Assembly: GCA_045589955.1 (NCBI GenBank) | Contig: JAZNQD010000024.1 | Location: forward strand, 1-17,947 | Direction: 5' to 3' | Origin: CAJGCS01 sp045589955 | GTDB taxonomy: Bacteria; Bacillota_I; Bacilli_A; ML615J-28; CAG-313 | DNA: 17,947 nt | In this document: in pieces, positions 1-7,647 of the stretch | How positions within the stretch are numbered: the first letter of the stretch is position 1 | Layout: the number at the start of each line of letters is the position of its first letter | Notes under the pieces: generated by a model | The model's database searches: none | Told to the model about the DNA's origin: nothing | What the model saw: only the letters and a program-made list of their open reading frames with translations | Made by a program: the position numbers and the translations under genes

Positions 1-25
1 GGAAAATATTGTTTTAGCCAACTTT

Positions 26-54
26 ATTATACCATAAGGATTTTTTTATTTAAA
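26..54 (-). promoter_or_regulatory. Possible leftward promoter with extended -10
   Basis: On the minus strand there is a TGGTATAAT extended -10 (TATAAT at 26-31), with TTTAAA as a possible -35 at 49-54 and a 17-base spacer. It would drive a gene lying left of the window. The -35 match is poor and the region is very AT-rich, so this is a motif-only call. Confidence 0.35.
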
Positions 55-58
55 ATAA

Positions 59-135
59 CCTCTCAAAAATTCGAGTGATAAAAAATCATCACCACGATTT
101 TTGAGAGGTTAATATATCACCCTAATTTTTGAGAG
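59..135. repeat. Three copies of a 20-bp repeat, two forming a hairpin
   Basis: A unit reading CTCTCAAAAAT, four variable bases, then GTGAT occurs three times. Copies are at 60-79 on the plus strand, 88-107 on the minus strand and 116-135 on the minus strand. The first two face each other across 8 bases and can fold into a hairpin with a 4x4 internal loop. The third is a direct repeat of the second, 28 bases away. It does not look like a terminator because it lacks a clear T tract on either side. It may be remnants of insertion-sequence ends, a MITE, or a regulator binding array. Confidence 0.7.
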
Positions 136-142
136 AGCCAAC

Positions 143-172
143 AAAAGCCTCAATCGAATGATTGAGGCTTTT
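143..172 (-). terminator. Rho-independent terminator of the ABC operon
   Basis: A perfect 13-bp stem (143-155 pairing with 160-172) with a 4-base loop lies 8 bases past the stop codon of the last gene of the leftward operon. In the minus direction the stem ends in TTTT followed by GTTGG. The stem is also A/T-flanked on the other strand, so it could act in both directions. Confidence 0.85.
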
Positions 173-180
173 AATTTGGA

Positions 181-3156
181 TTATTTTTCTCTTTCGTTTA
201 TAACATCGATAATCTTTTGTGACATAATCTTGATAAGTGGTAATATTGTACAAGTAATTGTCATTACTAAAACAAATATTAACAAATATACAGGAGTACG
301 ATAAGTTAGAGTATACAAGTAAAGAATAATCTTACCTGTAACATCGGTTATCGAAGAGTTATAGAATGGTATGAATTTACTTGATAAGAATACCGCAAGT
401 CCATACGCAAGTAAGTTAACTGTAACTGTTTGTAAGATAAAGATTAATGATACTTTAACACCACTTAAACCAATTGATCTTAAAATACCAATTTCTTTTC
501 TTGAGTCAACAATTTCAATGGAAATAATTGTCCACATAATACCAATTGTAAATACTGTGAAGACAAATAAACCACCTTTAGAGATAATTTCAATAAATGG
601 GTCAACTTCATAAGAATCAATATCACTACGATATACCCAAACATTGATGATATAACCTGGAATACCTTTTTCTTCGTCTCTTAGTTTATAAGCCTTATTA
701 AATAAGTCTAAAGCTTTTTCTGGGTCACTTGGTAATTCGACCATAATGTTTTCATTACGAGATAAGAAGATATCTTTGATTTCGGATAAGTCTTTATCAT
801 GAATGATGTAGTTAGCAGTTGATGTTGTTAAACCGACTACTTTGAAATTCTTTTCATAAGATGTAGTACCATCATTTGAAGTAATATTTAAAGTGATTTC
901 TTTATTAATGAAGTTTTCTTTCCAAATTGTGTAAAGTTCTCTTCTAGAACCCCAGTTGCTTGAAGAATATGAGAAATTATACATCTTTTCAACAACTTGA
1001 ATTGGAAGAACAATTTCTAGTTCATTTTGAGGCATTCTACTTTCAGGAAGTCTTTCACTCCAATAGTCATTTGGAGTAAATAAAGAAGTTCCTTGAGCAA
1101 CAGTTGTACTCATAATGCTAATTGCAACCGGATTATAATTTTTAAAATCATCTCCAGTAGAATAGTCTTTAACTTGGAAATTAATCTTTTGTTCATCTAA
1201 ACGTGTATAGTCACCTTTAGTCTTAGTTTCTTCTTCAAAATATTCTTTTGTAAGAACAACTGAATTCATCATTTTGAAATCATTAATGAAAGAGTAGTTA
1301 TCTTTAACAGTTTCATCAATTGTGCCTAAACGATAGAATTTAGACCATTTTTCATAGTTTGAATCAATGATACCAACTACTTTATAGTTTTGATACCAGT
1401 TTAAATCTAAGTACATGCCTAAATATTCTTCATAGTTTTCATATTTTGGAACAAGATTGAAATATTGTAAAGCAGATACTAGATAATCAGTAATCATAAC
1501 TTCTTGTGTACCTTCAGTAGGAGTTGTACCACAAAGAAGACGATAAGTGTTTGTTTTGTCATATTCAATAATAGTGTTAATTACACCTGTATAGAAATAG
1601 TTTTTATTTTCAATATAAGAGCCAGCATATTTAATCTCAACTGTTTCATATTTATGAAGTGTTAATTCAGGAACACCTTCTTTAATGATAGTATATGAAT
1701 CAGCTGGTAAGTCACCATAATTGTACTTAGCGTAGAAATCATGTGTTGATGTATCTTCAATTGGTACATAACGTTTGATTTCTGTGTATTGGTAACCATT
1801 TTCAACCATTGTAAATACATTTTGTCTTAATGGATTACCATTAAGTTCAATTGTGAAAGATAAGAACGCAAGAGAAATTGCACATACTAGTAACATTACT
1901 AAGTATCTAAATTTCTTTTTCCATAAGTTCTTAATAGCCAGTTTCACAACTATTTTAGTTGGAATCTTAGCTTTTGTAAGTTTGATGTTATGTTCTTGAT
2001 CTTGGTCTAAACCAAACTTTTCTAAAACTTCAACATAATCAGCCTTTTTAACAACTGCATCAACTCTTGGTTTTGGTCTTGCTAAGATTTCATCGCGTTT
2101 TGTTTTACAAATTTCTTCAATTGAATCAGTATTATTTTTAAGAGCAAGTTCAATTTTGATCTTTAAAGCAAGCTCTTTTTCTTTAGCTTCTTTAATCTTA
2201 TCTTGTGCTTTATCAAAAAAGTAAAGAGTAGAAGAAGATAATTTTTTTAGACGTGTATTTGCTTTTTGTAATTTTACAAGTTCATTTTGTAAAGCAATTC
2301 TTTCTTCAATTAGTGAATGAATCCCAACATCTTCATTTGTTAAATGTTTAGCATTTAAAGCATTTTTACGAAGCAGTTCAACTTCATTTAAATCTTTTCT
2401 TTGATTTTGTTTGAATAGAACAAGAGGAGATACTTCTTTAACTTTTTTCTTTGAAGAACTTGTTTCTTCTTTTAAAGGAGTTTCTTCAGTTTCTTCGTCT
2501 TTTGCCTCAGCCATGCCCATTTGGATAATTTGATCAGCATATATTTGGGCTGATTCAACGTCGTGGCTGACAATAACGATTAATCTTTCTTTTGAAAGTT
2601 CTTTAAATAAATTAAAGATATTTTTACTTGTTTCACTATCTAAGTTACCAGTTGGTTCATCAGCAATAATCATCTTTGGTTGCTTGATTAAAGCTCTTGC
2701 GATAGCGATACGTTGTTTTTGACCACCAGAAAGTTGTGAAACCTTTCTTTTTTCAAGGCCATTTAATTCGACAGCACTAATAATTTCTTTAAATCGTTTA
2801 TTGATTTCTTTTCTTGAGTGTTTTTGGATTTCTAATGCAAGGGTAATGTTTTCTTTCAAAGATAAATCTTTTAAGATATTATATTCTTGGAAAACGAAAC
2901 CTAAATATGAATTTAGATAAGCAATCTTTTCTGCTTTAGAAAAAGATGATAACTTTCTATTTTCAATCCAAATATCACCAGAATCGGGGTTATCTAAACC
3001 ACCTAATAAGTTAAGTAATGTTGATTTACCACTACCAGAAGGACCTAAGATAAAGACAAGTCCTTTATCAGGTAAGACAGCAGATACATTATCAATTACG
3101 TGAATTTTTTCCCCACCTGAATAGTAGTATTTATTTATTTTATCTAGTATAACCAT
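181..3156 (-). CDS. ABC transporter ATPase-permease fusion (MacB/FtsX type) with coiled-coil linker
   Basis: This is a 991-residue fusion of a nucleotide-binding domain and an FtsX-like permease. The ATPase motifs are complete: Walker A GPSGSGKST at 38-46, Q-loop Gln90, LSGGQ at 142-146, Walker B with ADEPTGNLD at about 161-173, and the switch His198. Residues about 215-395 are a long, highly charged Lys/Glu-rich stretch likely to form coiled coil. A membrane helix follows at about 415-436, then a roughly 425-residue extracytoplasmic domain, then three helices near the C terminus. The FtsX-type motif DSRKEIGILRSIG is in the loop after the second helix. The start has an AGGTGG site overlapping the stop of the upstream gene, 7 bases away. 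It is the last gene of a three-gene operon and probably pairs with the 822-residue paralogue upstream. Whether it exports a substrate or is a mechanotransmitter is not visible. Confidence 0.9.
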   Translation of the reverse strand: MVILDKINKYYYSGGEKIHVIDNVSAVLPDKGLVFILGPSGSGKSTLLNLLGGLDNPDSGDIWIENRKLSSFSKAEKIAYLNSYLGFVFQEYNILKDLSLKENITLALEIQKHSRKEINKRFKEIISAVELNGLEKRKVSQLSGGQKQRIAIARALIKQPKMIIADEPTGNLDSETSKNIFNLFKELSKERLIVIVSHDVESAQIYADQIIQMGMAEAKDEETEETPLKEETSSSKKKVKEVSPLVLFKQNQRKDLNEVELLRKNALNAKHLTNEDVGIHSLIEERIALQNELVKLQKANTRLKKLSSSTLYFFDKAQDKIKEAKEKELALKIKIELALKNNTDSIEEICKTKRDEILARPKPRVDAVVKKADYVEVLEKFGLDQDQEHNIKLTKAKIPTKIVVKLAIKNLWKKKFRYLVMLLVCAISLAFLSFTIELNGNPLRQNVFTMVENGYQYTEIKRYVPIEDTSTHDFYAKYNYGDLPADSYTIIKEGVPELTLHKYETVEIKYAGSYIENKNYFYTGVINTIIEYDKTNTYRLLCGTTPTEGTQEVMITDYLVSALQYFNLVPKYENYEEYLGMYLDLNWYQNYKVVGIIDSNYEKWSKFYRLGTIDETVKDNYSFINDFKMMNSVVLTKEYFEEETKTKGDYTRLDEQKINFQVKDYSTGDDFKNYNPVAISIMSTTVAQGTSLFTPNDYWSERLPESRMPQNELEIVLPIQVVEKMYNFSYSSSNWGSRRELYTIWKENFINKEITLNITSNDGTTSYEKNFKVVGLTTSTANYIIHDKDLSEIKDIFLSRNENIMVELPSDPEKALDLFNKAYKLRDEEKGIPGYIINVWVYRSDIDSYEVDPFIEIISKGGLFVFTVFTIGIMWTIISIEIVDSRKEIGILRSIGLSGVKVSLIFILQTVTVNLLAYGLAVFLSSKFIPFYNSSITDVTGKIILYLYTLTYRTPVYLLIFVLVMTITCTILPLIKIMSQKIIDVINEREK

Positions 3157-3163
3157 AAGCCAC

Positions 3164-5632
3164 CTACGCTACTTTCAGAACATCAATTGGTTTTTTTCTA
3201 CTTAAGTTAAGTAGTGGGAATAAAACCGCGATTGTTGGAGTAATAAAGGCAAGTGCAGACATTGCGACAACGCCTAGGAATGTATATTTAATAATTGCAA
3301 AGTTAATTGGTGATTGAGCACTGAAAATGCTATCAAGAACAAATAAGAAAATTGCACTACCAATTAAACCAATAATTAACGAGATAACACTAACAATTAG
3401 GACTTGGAAGAAGTAGATCATGGCGATCTTAAAACCATTCATACCAAGTGACATATAAATACCAATATCTCTTGTACTGTTCTTAATATTAATAATGACA
3501 AAGTTAAAGATCATTAAGATACTAAATAAACAAAATACAAAGAACATTGCTGCAAAAAGGAATAAGTTATCATTAATAAAGTCATCAACAAGTTGAAGTT
3601 TCTTAAATGATAAGTTATTGATTGTAATTTGATTAGTTAACATGTCTCGGTAAATGCCTGCATTTATTTCATTACTTGCATTTACATCATCACTTCTGTG
3701 AATTGTCATAACTAAATAACCACCACGATTGAATGAGTTATTTAAATATGCTTGGTACATGTAACTTGGAAGATAAACAACATGTTCATCTGTATCAACA
3801 ACGGCTGTAACAATAAAGTTAAACACCGCTTGTGAACGTTTTAAACCTGTGATTTTGAAGTTTGCCATATAGTTATCGGCATTCATCAAACCTGGTGATA
3901 AAGAAGAAGAACTAAAGACAGGAGCATTTTCACCAGATGTCATGTAACTAGTACTTCCATATAAGTCATTTAAGAAGCCTCTTGATACCGCAATTTGGAT
4001 TGGTTCACCATCTTGTGGTTTAACAGGAGCTTTACCTTTATATGATAAGCTTTGTTCAAAATCTGTAAATGTTACATTTTCGGTATAACCTTTTTGACCA
4101 AGGCCTTCATAAATAATATTATCAATTACAGTATCAACGTTTTTACTATAAGATAATAAAGAAGTAGAAGTTTCAGAATAGAATTCTGCCTCAGTCATGT
4201 AAATAGCATTATAGAAAGGTAAGTTATCTTTAAATGCTACTTCAATATCTTTAGACTTAAAACTTCCTGTTTCAAAGTTAAAATCTTGAACAAATTGGCT
4301 ATAGTAAGGAGTTTCAATAACCCCAACGATTTGAATTCGGTTTTTAAAGTAAGGATGAGTAATATATTGACCACATACTTTTTTATAAGTATTAATTGAT
4401 TCTTTACCAAAGTAATTATAATAAATTAACATGTCTGCAACATAATCTGTAATCAAACATTGATAATCAAGATTGCTAATGTAATCGGCAATAATTTTAA
4501 AATCACTCTTATCTTTATAAACATTTACTCTTTGAATGCCTCTGGCATAGAAGTTATGATTTGGATCATCATCACTAGCAACTGGGAAATCTAAGATTGT
4601 GCTTTTATAAGCTGTGAATTTATCGCTTCCTGTATATAAAGCTGAATATTCACTATAATCAACTAAGTTAAAACCAGATTGAACTTTAAAGTTACCATCT
4701 TCATAGGTTTTATTTAATTCGACAACAAAGTTATTATTCTTAGTTTGATACTCAGCATATTCTTTGGTTGTATCAGCTAAGAATAAGTTTACTACACTTC
4801 CGGCAAATATTAATGATACTGAGAATAGTAGTATAATTAGAATATATCTAATAAGGTTAAGTTTAAATGATTTTAAACCAAGTAAGAAACTTGTTCTAAG
4901 TGTTGGAGAGATTGATTTTAAGTTAAGTTTTGATTCATCAATCTTTAAATGTTCATCATTATAAGTAACATCACTTATAACTTGACCATCTTTTAAAGTA
5001 ATTGTTCTTTCTCCATAAGAATCAGCTAAGAATTTGTCGTGAGTAACGATTAATACTAAGCGATCTTTTGCTAATGATTTTAAAATACCCATTACGATAT
5101 CACGATTTCTTGGGTCTAAGTTACCTGTTGGTTCATCAGCTATAATTACCTCAGGTTCTTTTATTAAAGCTCTAGCAATTGCGACTCTTTGACGTTCACC
5201 ACCAGATAATTGATTCATCTTACGGTGTGCTTTTCCTTCTAAGCCGACTTGTTTAATTACATCAAGGATTTTTTGATGATTCTTTTTTACTGATTTGTTG
5301 TGTAATTGTATTGATAAAGCAATATTTTCATACACAGTAAGTGATTTAATAACATTAAACTCTTGAAAGATAAAACCAATATAAGTGTTGCGGTAAGAGT
5401 TGTAATCTTTCTTCGAAAACTTCGAAGTAGAAACGTTATTTATAATTAAATCACCTGAATCATAAGCATCAATTCCCCCAATAACATTAAGTAAAGTTGA
5501 TTTACCACTACCTGACTTACCGGCAATAAAGACAATTCCTTTATCAGGAAGTTTTAGGTTAATGTCTCTTAGGGCATGAAATGATCCTTGACCAGATTTA
5601 TAATATTTATTTAAATTCTTTATCTCAATCAT
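3164..5632 (-). CDS. ABC transporter ATPase-permease fusion (MacB/FtsX type)
   Basis: This 822-residue protein has the same plan as its downstream neighbour but no long linker. The ATPase domain carries Walker A GKSGSGKST at 38-46, Q90, signature LSGGE at 142-146, Walker B ADEPTGNLD at about 161-173, and His199 in the switch. The first membrane helix is at about 261-284, only some 40 residues after the ATPase. It is followed by a large extracytoplasmic domain (about 290-690) and three C-terminal helices, with the FtsX-like motif TRDIGIYMSLGMN after the second. The gene starts 14 bases after the lipoprotein gene, with an AAGGTG ribosome site, and ends 7 bases before the next gene. Two full NBD-TMD half-transporters side by side suggest a heterodimer (inference). 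Both ATP-site motif sets look intact. Confidence 0.9.
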   Translation of the reverse strand: MIEIKNLNKYYKSGQGSFHALRDINLKLPDKGIVFIAGKSGSGKSTLLNVIGGIDAYDSGDLIINNVSTSKFSKKDYNSYRNTYIGFIFQEFNVIKSLTVYENIALSIQLHNKSVKKNHQKILDVIKQVGLEGKAHRKMNQLSGGERQRVAIARALIKEPEVIIADEPTGNLDPRNRDIVMGILKSLAKDRLVLIVTHDKFLADSYGERTITLKDGQVISDVTYNDEHLKIDESKLNLKSISPTLRTSFLLGLKSFKLNLIRYILIILLFSVSLIFAGSVVNLFLADTTKEYAEYQTKNNNFVVELNKTYEDGNFKVQSGFNLVDYSEYSALYTGSDKFTAYKSTILDFPVASDDDPNHNFYARGIQRVNVYKDKSDFKIIADYISNLDYQCLITDYVADMLIYYNYFGKESINTYKKVCGQYITHPYFKNRIQIVGVIETPYYSQFVQDFNFETGSFKSKDIEVAFKDNLPFYNAIYMTEAEFYSETSTSLLSYSKNVDTVIDNIIYEGLGQKGYTENVTFTDFEQSLSYKGKAPVKPQDGEPIQIAVSRGFLNDLYGSTSYMTSGENAPVFSSSSLSPGLMNADNYMANFKITGLKRSQAVFNFIVTAVVDTDEHVVYLPSYMYQAYLNNSFNRGGYLVMTIHRSDDVNASNEINAGIYRDMLTNQITINNLSFKKLQLVDDFINDNLFLFAAMFFVFCLFSILMIFNFVIINIKNSTRDIGIYMSLGMNGFKIAMIYFFQVLIVSVISLIIGLIGSAIFLFVLDSIFSAQSPINFAIIKYTFLGVVAMSALAFITPTIAVLFPLLNLSRKKPIDVLKVA

Positions 5633-5646
5633 AGATGCACCTTATA

Positions 5647-7080
5647 TTATAAGATTATACGATCATAAATAGGAGGAATAATATAATATACACTGTATGC
5701 ATCAGCTATTTTTCTTGATTCTTCAGCTATTAATTCATCGTAGTTTAATTGTAAAATACCATATTTGCCATTTTCTTGGAAACTAACTTGTGCTACCATA
5801 AGTGGTCTTTGATCTGTCGAATACTTTGGTGTTGAAATGTTTCCAATATGGTATGGATATTTAACTGTAGCTTCAATAAATGAAGTTGGTTTGTAATACT
5901 CGTTAGCAAGGTCTTTTACCCATTGTTGTTCTGGATCAGTTGTAATTGAAAGGCTTGTGAATTCAACATCGTTTTCAATTGCAAGGTTAATTGTCCAAGA
6001 AACAGATTGTTTACCACAAGCAAAAACATGATTTGGTCCTACTGGCATTAAGTTTGTTGGCCAGAAGATGTTGATGTTTTCATGTGGAGTTTGGGCAAAA
6101 CAAGATTCATAGATTCTTGTACCATCATTTTGGTAGAATGTATAATCTTTAAATAAGTTATCAATAATAGAATCATTGATATAATATCTAAAAATGGCAG
6201 TAGAGATAATGCCATTTTCACAACGTGAACCATAATGACATTCAAGTGGTTTGTTAGTAGCATAATCAATTAAATATTTACCATTAGCGTCAATGTAATA
6301 GTAAACATTCATATCATAATATTTAGGAGGTTTATATTGTAAACCAGTACCAACTGATTCTACTTTAACCCCTTCAGTAAACTTACCGACCTTAGCAAGT
6401 CCATTAGTAAATGAATCTGCCTCATCGAATAAGTATTCTTCAAAAAGAAGAATATTATCATGACGTAAGAAATTATACTTAACAGAAGTAGTTGGAAGTG
6501 AAACTTCAGGACTTTCAACAACTGTTTCTTTTCCCACTACCGCATATCCTTCACTAAAAGGAAGTGCGTAGTCATATGCAAATTCCCCAGGAAGAATAAA
6601 TGTATTTGTTTCTTCAATATATTCTAAGAAACCAAACTTACCATTCATTTCAACTTTTAAGAAGTTTTCGCTAAAGTAACTTGTACTAATGACATTGTTT
6701 GGTAAAGTATATAATACTTTTCCTTCATTGTTAATAATTTGATGTTTTCCTTCACTTACAACAACGGCTTTATTTTCCTTCATTGGATAAGCACGTTCAT
6801 ATGTAGGTGCGATAATTTCTTTTCCCTTTATATTGATATAACCAAATAAGCCATCTTTTCTAAAGTACATGTACTCATCAATGCTTTCTTGGATTAAATC
6901 ATACCCCTCTAAAAGAAGTGAATCATTTTCGCTATTAATTAAATAAATATCATTGTTGATATATCCTATTGCAACAACATTATCAATCTCGCTTCGCTCT
7001 TTTTTGCATGACGTTAAGCCGAAAATACAAATAGCAATTAAGCTAAGAATAACGAATTTTTTTGTTAGCTTTAAGTTCAT
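5647..7080 (-). CDS. WG-repeat lipoprotein
   Basis: This 477-residue protein has a lipoprotein signal peptide: a basic N terminus, a hydrophobic core, and the lipobox LTSC with Cys25 as the probable lipidated residue. The mature part contains WG-type beta repeats. They are recognisable as 'DGLFGYINIKGKEIIAPTY' at about 76-94, 'NGKFGFLEY' near 146, then 'PFSEGYAVVGK' near 174, 'SFTNGLAKVGKF' near 230, and a last 'NGKYGILQL' near 437. These repeats are known from many surface proteins of unknown role. It is the first gene of the operon with the two ABC proteins and probably sits on the outer face of the membrane as their partner or sensor (inference). The start is supported by GAGGTG about 9 bases upstream. 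No enzymatic motif was seen. Confidence 0.8.
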   Translation of the reverse strand: MNLKLTKKFVILSLIAICIFGLTSCKKERSEIDNVVAIGYINNDIYLINSENDSLLLEGYDLIQESIDEYMYFRKDGLFGYINIKGKEIIAPTYERAYPMKENKAVVVSEGKHQIINNEGKVLYTLPNNVISTSYFSENFLKVEMNGKFGFLEYIEETNTFILPGEFAYDYALPFSEGYAVVGKETVVESPEVSLPTTSVKYNFLRHDNILLFEEYLFDEADSFTNGLAKVGKFTEGVKVESVGTGLQYKPPKYYDMNVYYYIDANGKYLIDYATNKPLECHYGSRCENGIISTAIFRYYINDSIIDNLFKDYTFYQNDGTRIYESCFAQTPHENINIFWPTNLMPVGPNHVFACGKQSVSWTINLAIENDVEFTSLSITTDPEQQWVKDLANEYYKPTSFIEATVKYPYHIGNISTPKYSTDQRPLMVAQVSFQENGKYGILQLNYDELIAEESRKIADAYSVYYIIPPIYDRIIL

Positions 7081-7115
7081 AGTTGTTATTCACCTCATTT
7101 TTACATAATAATTCT

Positions 7116-7142
7116 ATTATAGTATAACAAAAACGCTTTCAA
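7116..7142 (-). promoter_or_regulatory. Promoter of the lipoprotein-ABC operon with cre-like motif
   Basis: Reading leftward, a TATAAT -10 lies at 7116-7121, about 36 bases before the start codon. A TTGAAA-like -35 at about 7137-7142 gives a 15-base spacer; shifting it to TTTTGA at 7139-7144 gives 17. Overlapping the -35 is TTGAAAGCGTTTTTG (7128-7142), which resembles one intact half of a CcpA/LacI-family operator. The -10 is convincing; the operator is tentative. Confidence 0.5.
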
Positions 7143-7205
7143 AAAACAAACATAATACAAGAAAACATCAAGTAAAATAAAGATAAAAAAAGATGAACGA
7201 TTAAC

Positions 7206-7234
7206 TTTACTAAATTTTAAAAATATGTTAAAAT
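7206..7234 (+). promoter_or_regulatory. Probable promoter of the DarA/PstA gene
   Basis: TTTACT (7206-7211), a 17-base spacer, then TAAAAT (7229-7234) preceded by TGT, an extended -10. Transcription would begin near 7241, at the ribosome site GGTGA just before the ATG at 7251, giving a very short leader. Confidence 0.4.
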
Positions 7235-7250
7235 CTAATTGGTGATAAAA

Positions 7251-7574
7251 ATGAAATTAGTATTAATTATAACTTCAAGTGACGATGCTGAAAAAGTATC
7301 TAAAGCACTTATTAAAGAAAAATTTATTGTAACAAAACTTGCAACTACTGGTGGTTTACTTTTAAATGGTAATACTACATTATTAGTCGGAACTGATGAC
7401 TCTCGTGTTAATGATCTTGCAACAATCGTAACCGAACATTGTAAATCACGTCGTCAAAGTGTACCTACAGAAGTATCTGATCAATACAGTATGTTTGCAT
7501 CACTTCCAGTTGATGTACAAGTAGGAGGCGCAACAATCTTTGTTTTAGATGTTGCTAAGTCTTATAAAATCTAA
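7251..7574 (+). CDS. darA: Cyclic-di-AMP receptor, DarA/PstA family (PII-like)
   Basis: This 107-residue protein closely follows the DarA/PstA (YaaQ) family of PII-like trimers that bind the second messenger cyclic-di-AMP. The family hallmark VTKLATTGG at 27-35, followed by NGNTT at 39-43, is present, as is the C-terminal VDVQVGGATIFVLDV. Thr28, Gly35 and Asn41 fall where ligand contacts are known in the family. I chose the ATG at 7251 over the in-frame TTG at 7239: it gives the usual N terminus MKLVLII and has GGTGA 5 bases upstream. The gene stands alone with its own promoter and terminator, diverging from the ABC operon. The downstream target of DarA proteins is not established. Family assignment is firm; length is typical. 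Confidence 0.92.
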   Translation: MKLVLIITSSDDAEKVSKALIKEKFIVTKLATTGGLLLNGNTTLLVGTDDSRVNDLATIVTEHCKSRRQSVPTEVSDQYSMFASLPVDVQVGGATIFVLDVAKSYKI

Positions 7575-7576
7575 TT

Positions 7577-7607
7577 AAACAACTAATATTTTATTTAGTT
7601 GTTTTTT
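7577..7607 (+). terminator. Rho-independent terminator after the DarA/PstA gene
   Basis: A 10-bp stem AAACAACTAA / TTAGTTGTTT (7577-7586 and 7595-7604) with an 8-base loop is followed by a T run to 7607. It begins 3 bases after the TAA stop. Confidence 0.88.
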
Positions 7608-7647
7608 CTTCGGCATTTTAAAATTTATTTAAAAAGGATTTTGTCTT

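Noticed and set aside
59..108. Inverted repeat as a second terminator for the ABC operon
   Set aside because: There is no proper T tract following either arm, and a perfect terminator lies closer to the stop codon at 143-172. The repeat unit also occurs a third time, which fits mobile or regulatory DNA better.
59..135. CRISPR array
   Set aside because: Units are only 20 bp, partly inverted, with a variable centre and unequal spacing; there are no cas genes.
371..613. Open frame on the plus strand opposite the 991-residue ABC protein
   Set aside because: It is antisense to a strongly supported gene, has no clear ribosome site and no recognisable protein features. The same applies to small frames at 4764-4964, 6048-6269, 9813-10001, 12443-12682 and 13651-13872, which shadow real genes.
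7239..7250. TTG start adding MVIK to the cyclic-di-AMP receptor
   Set aside because: The family begins at MKL, and the GGTGA ribosome site lies between this TTG and the ATG at 7251.
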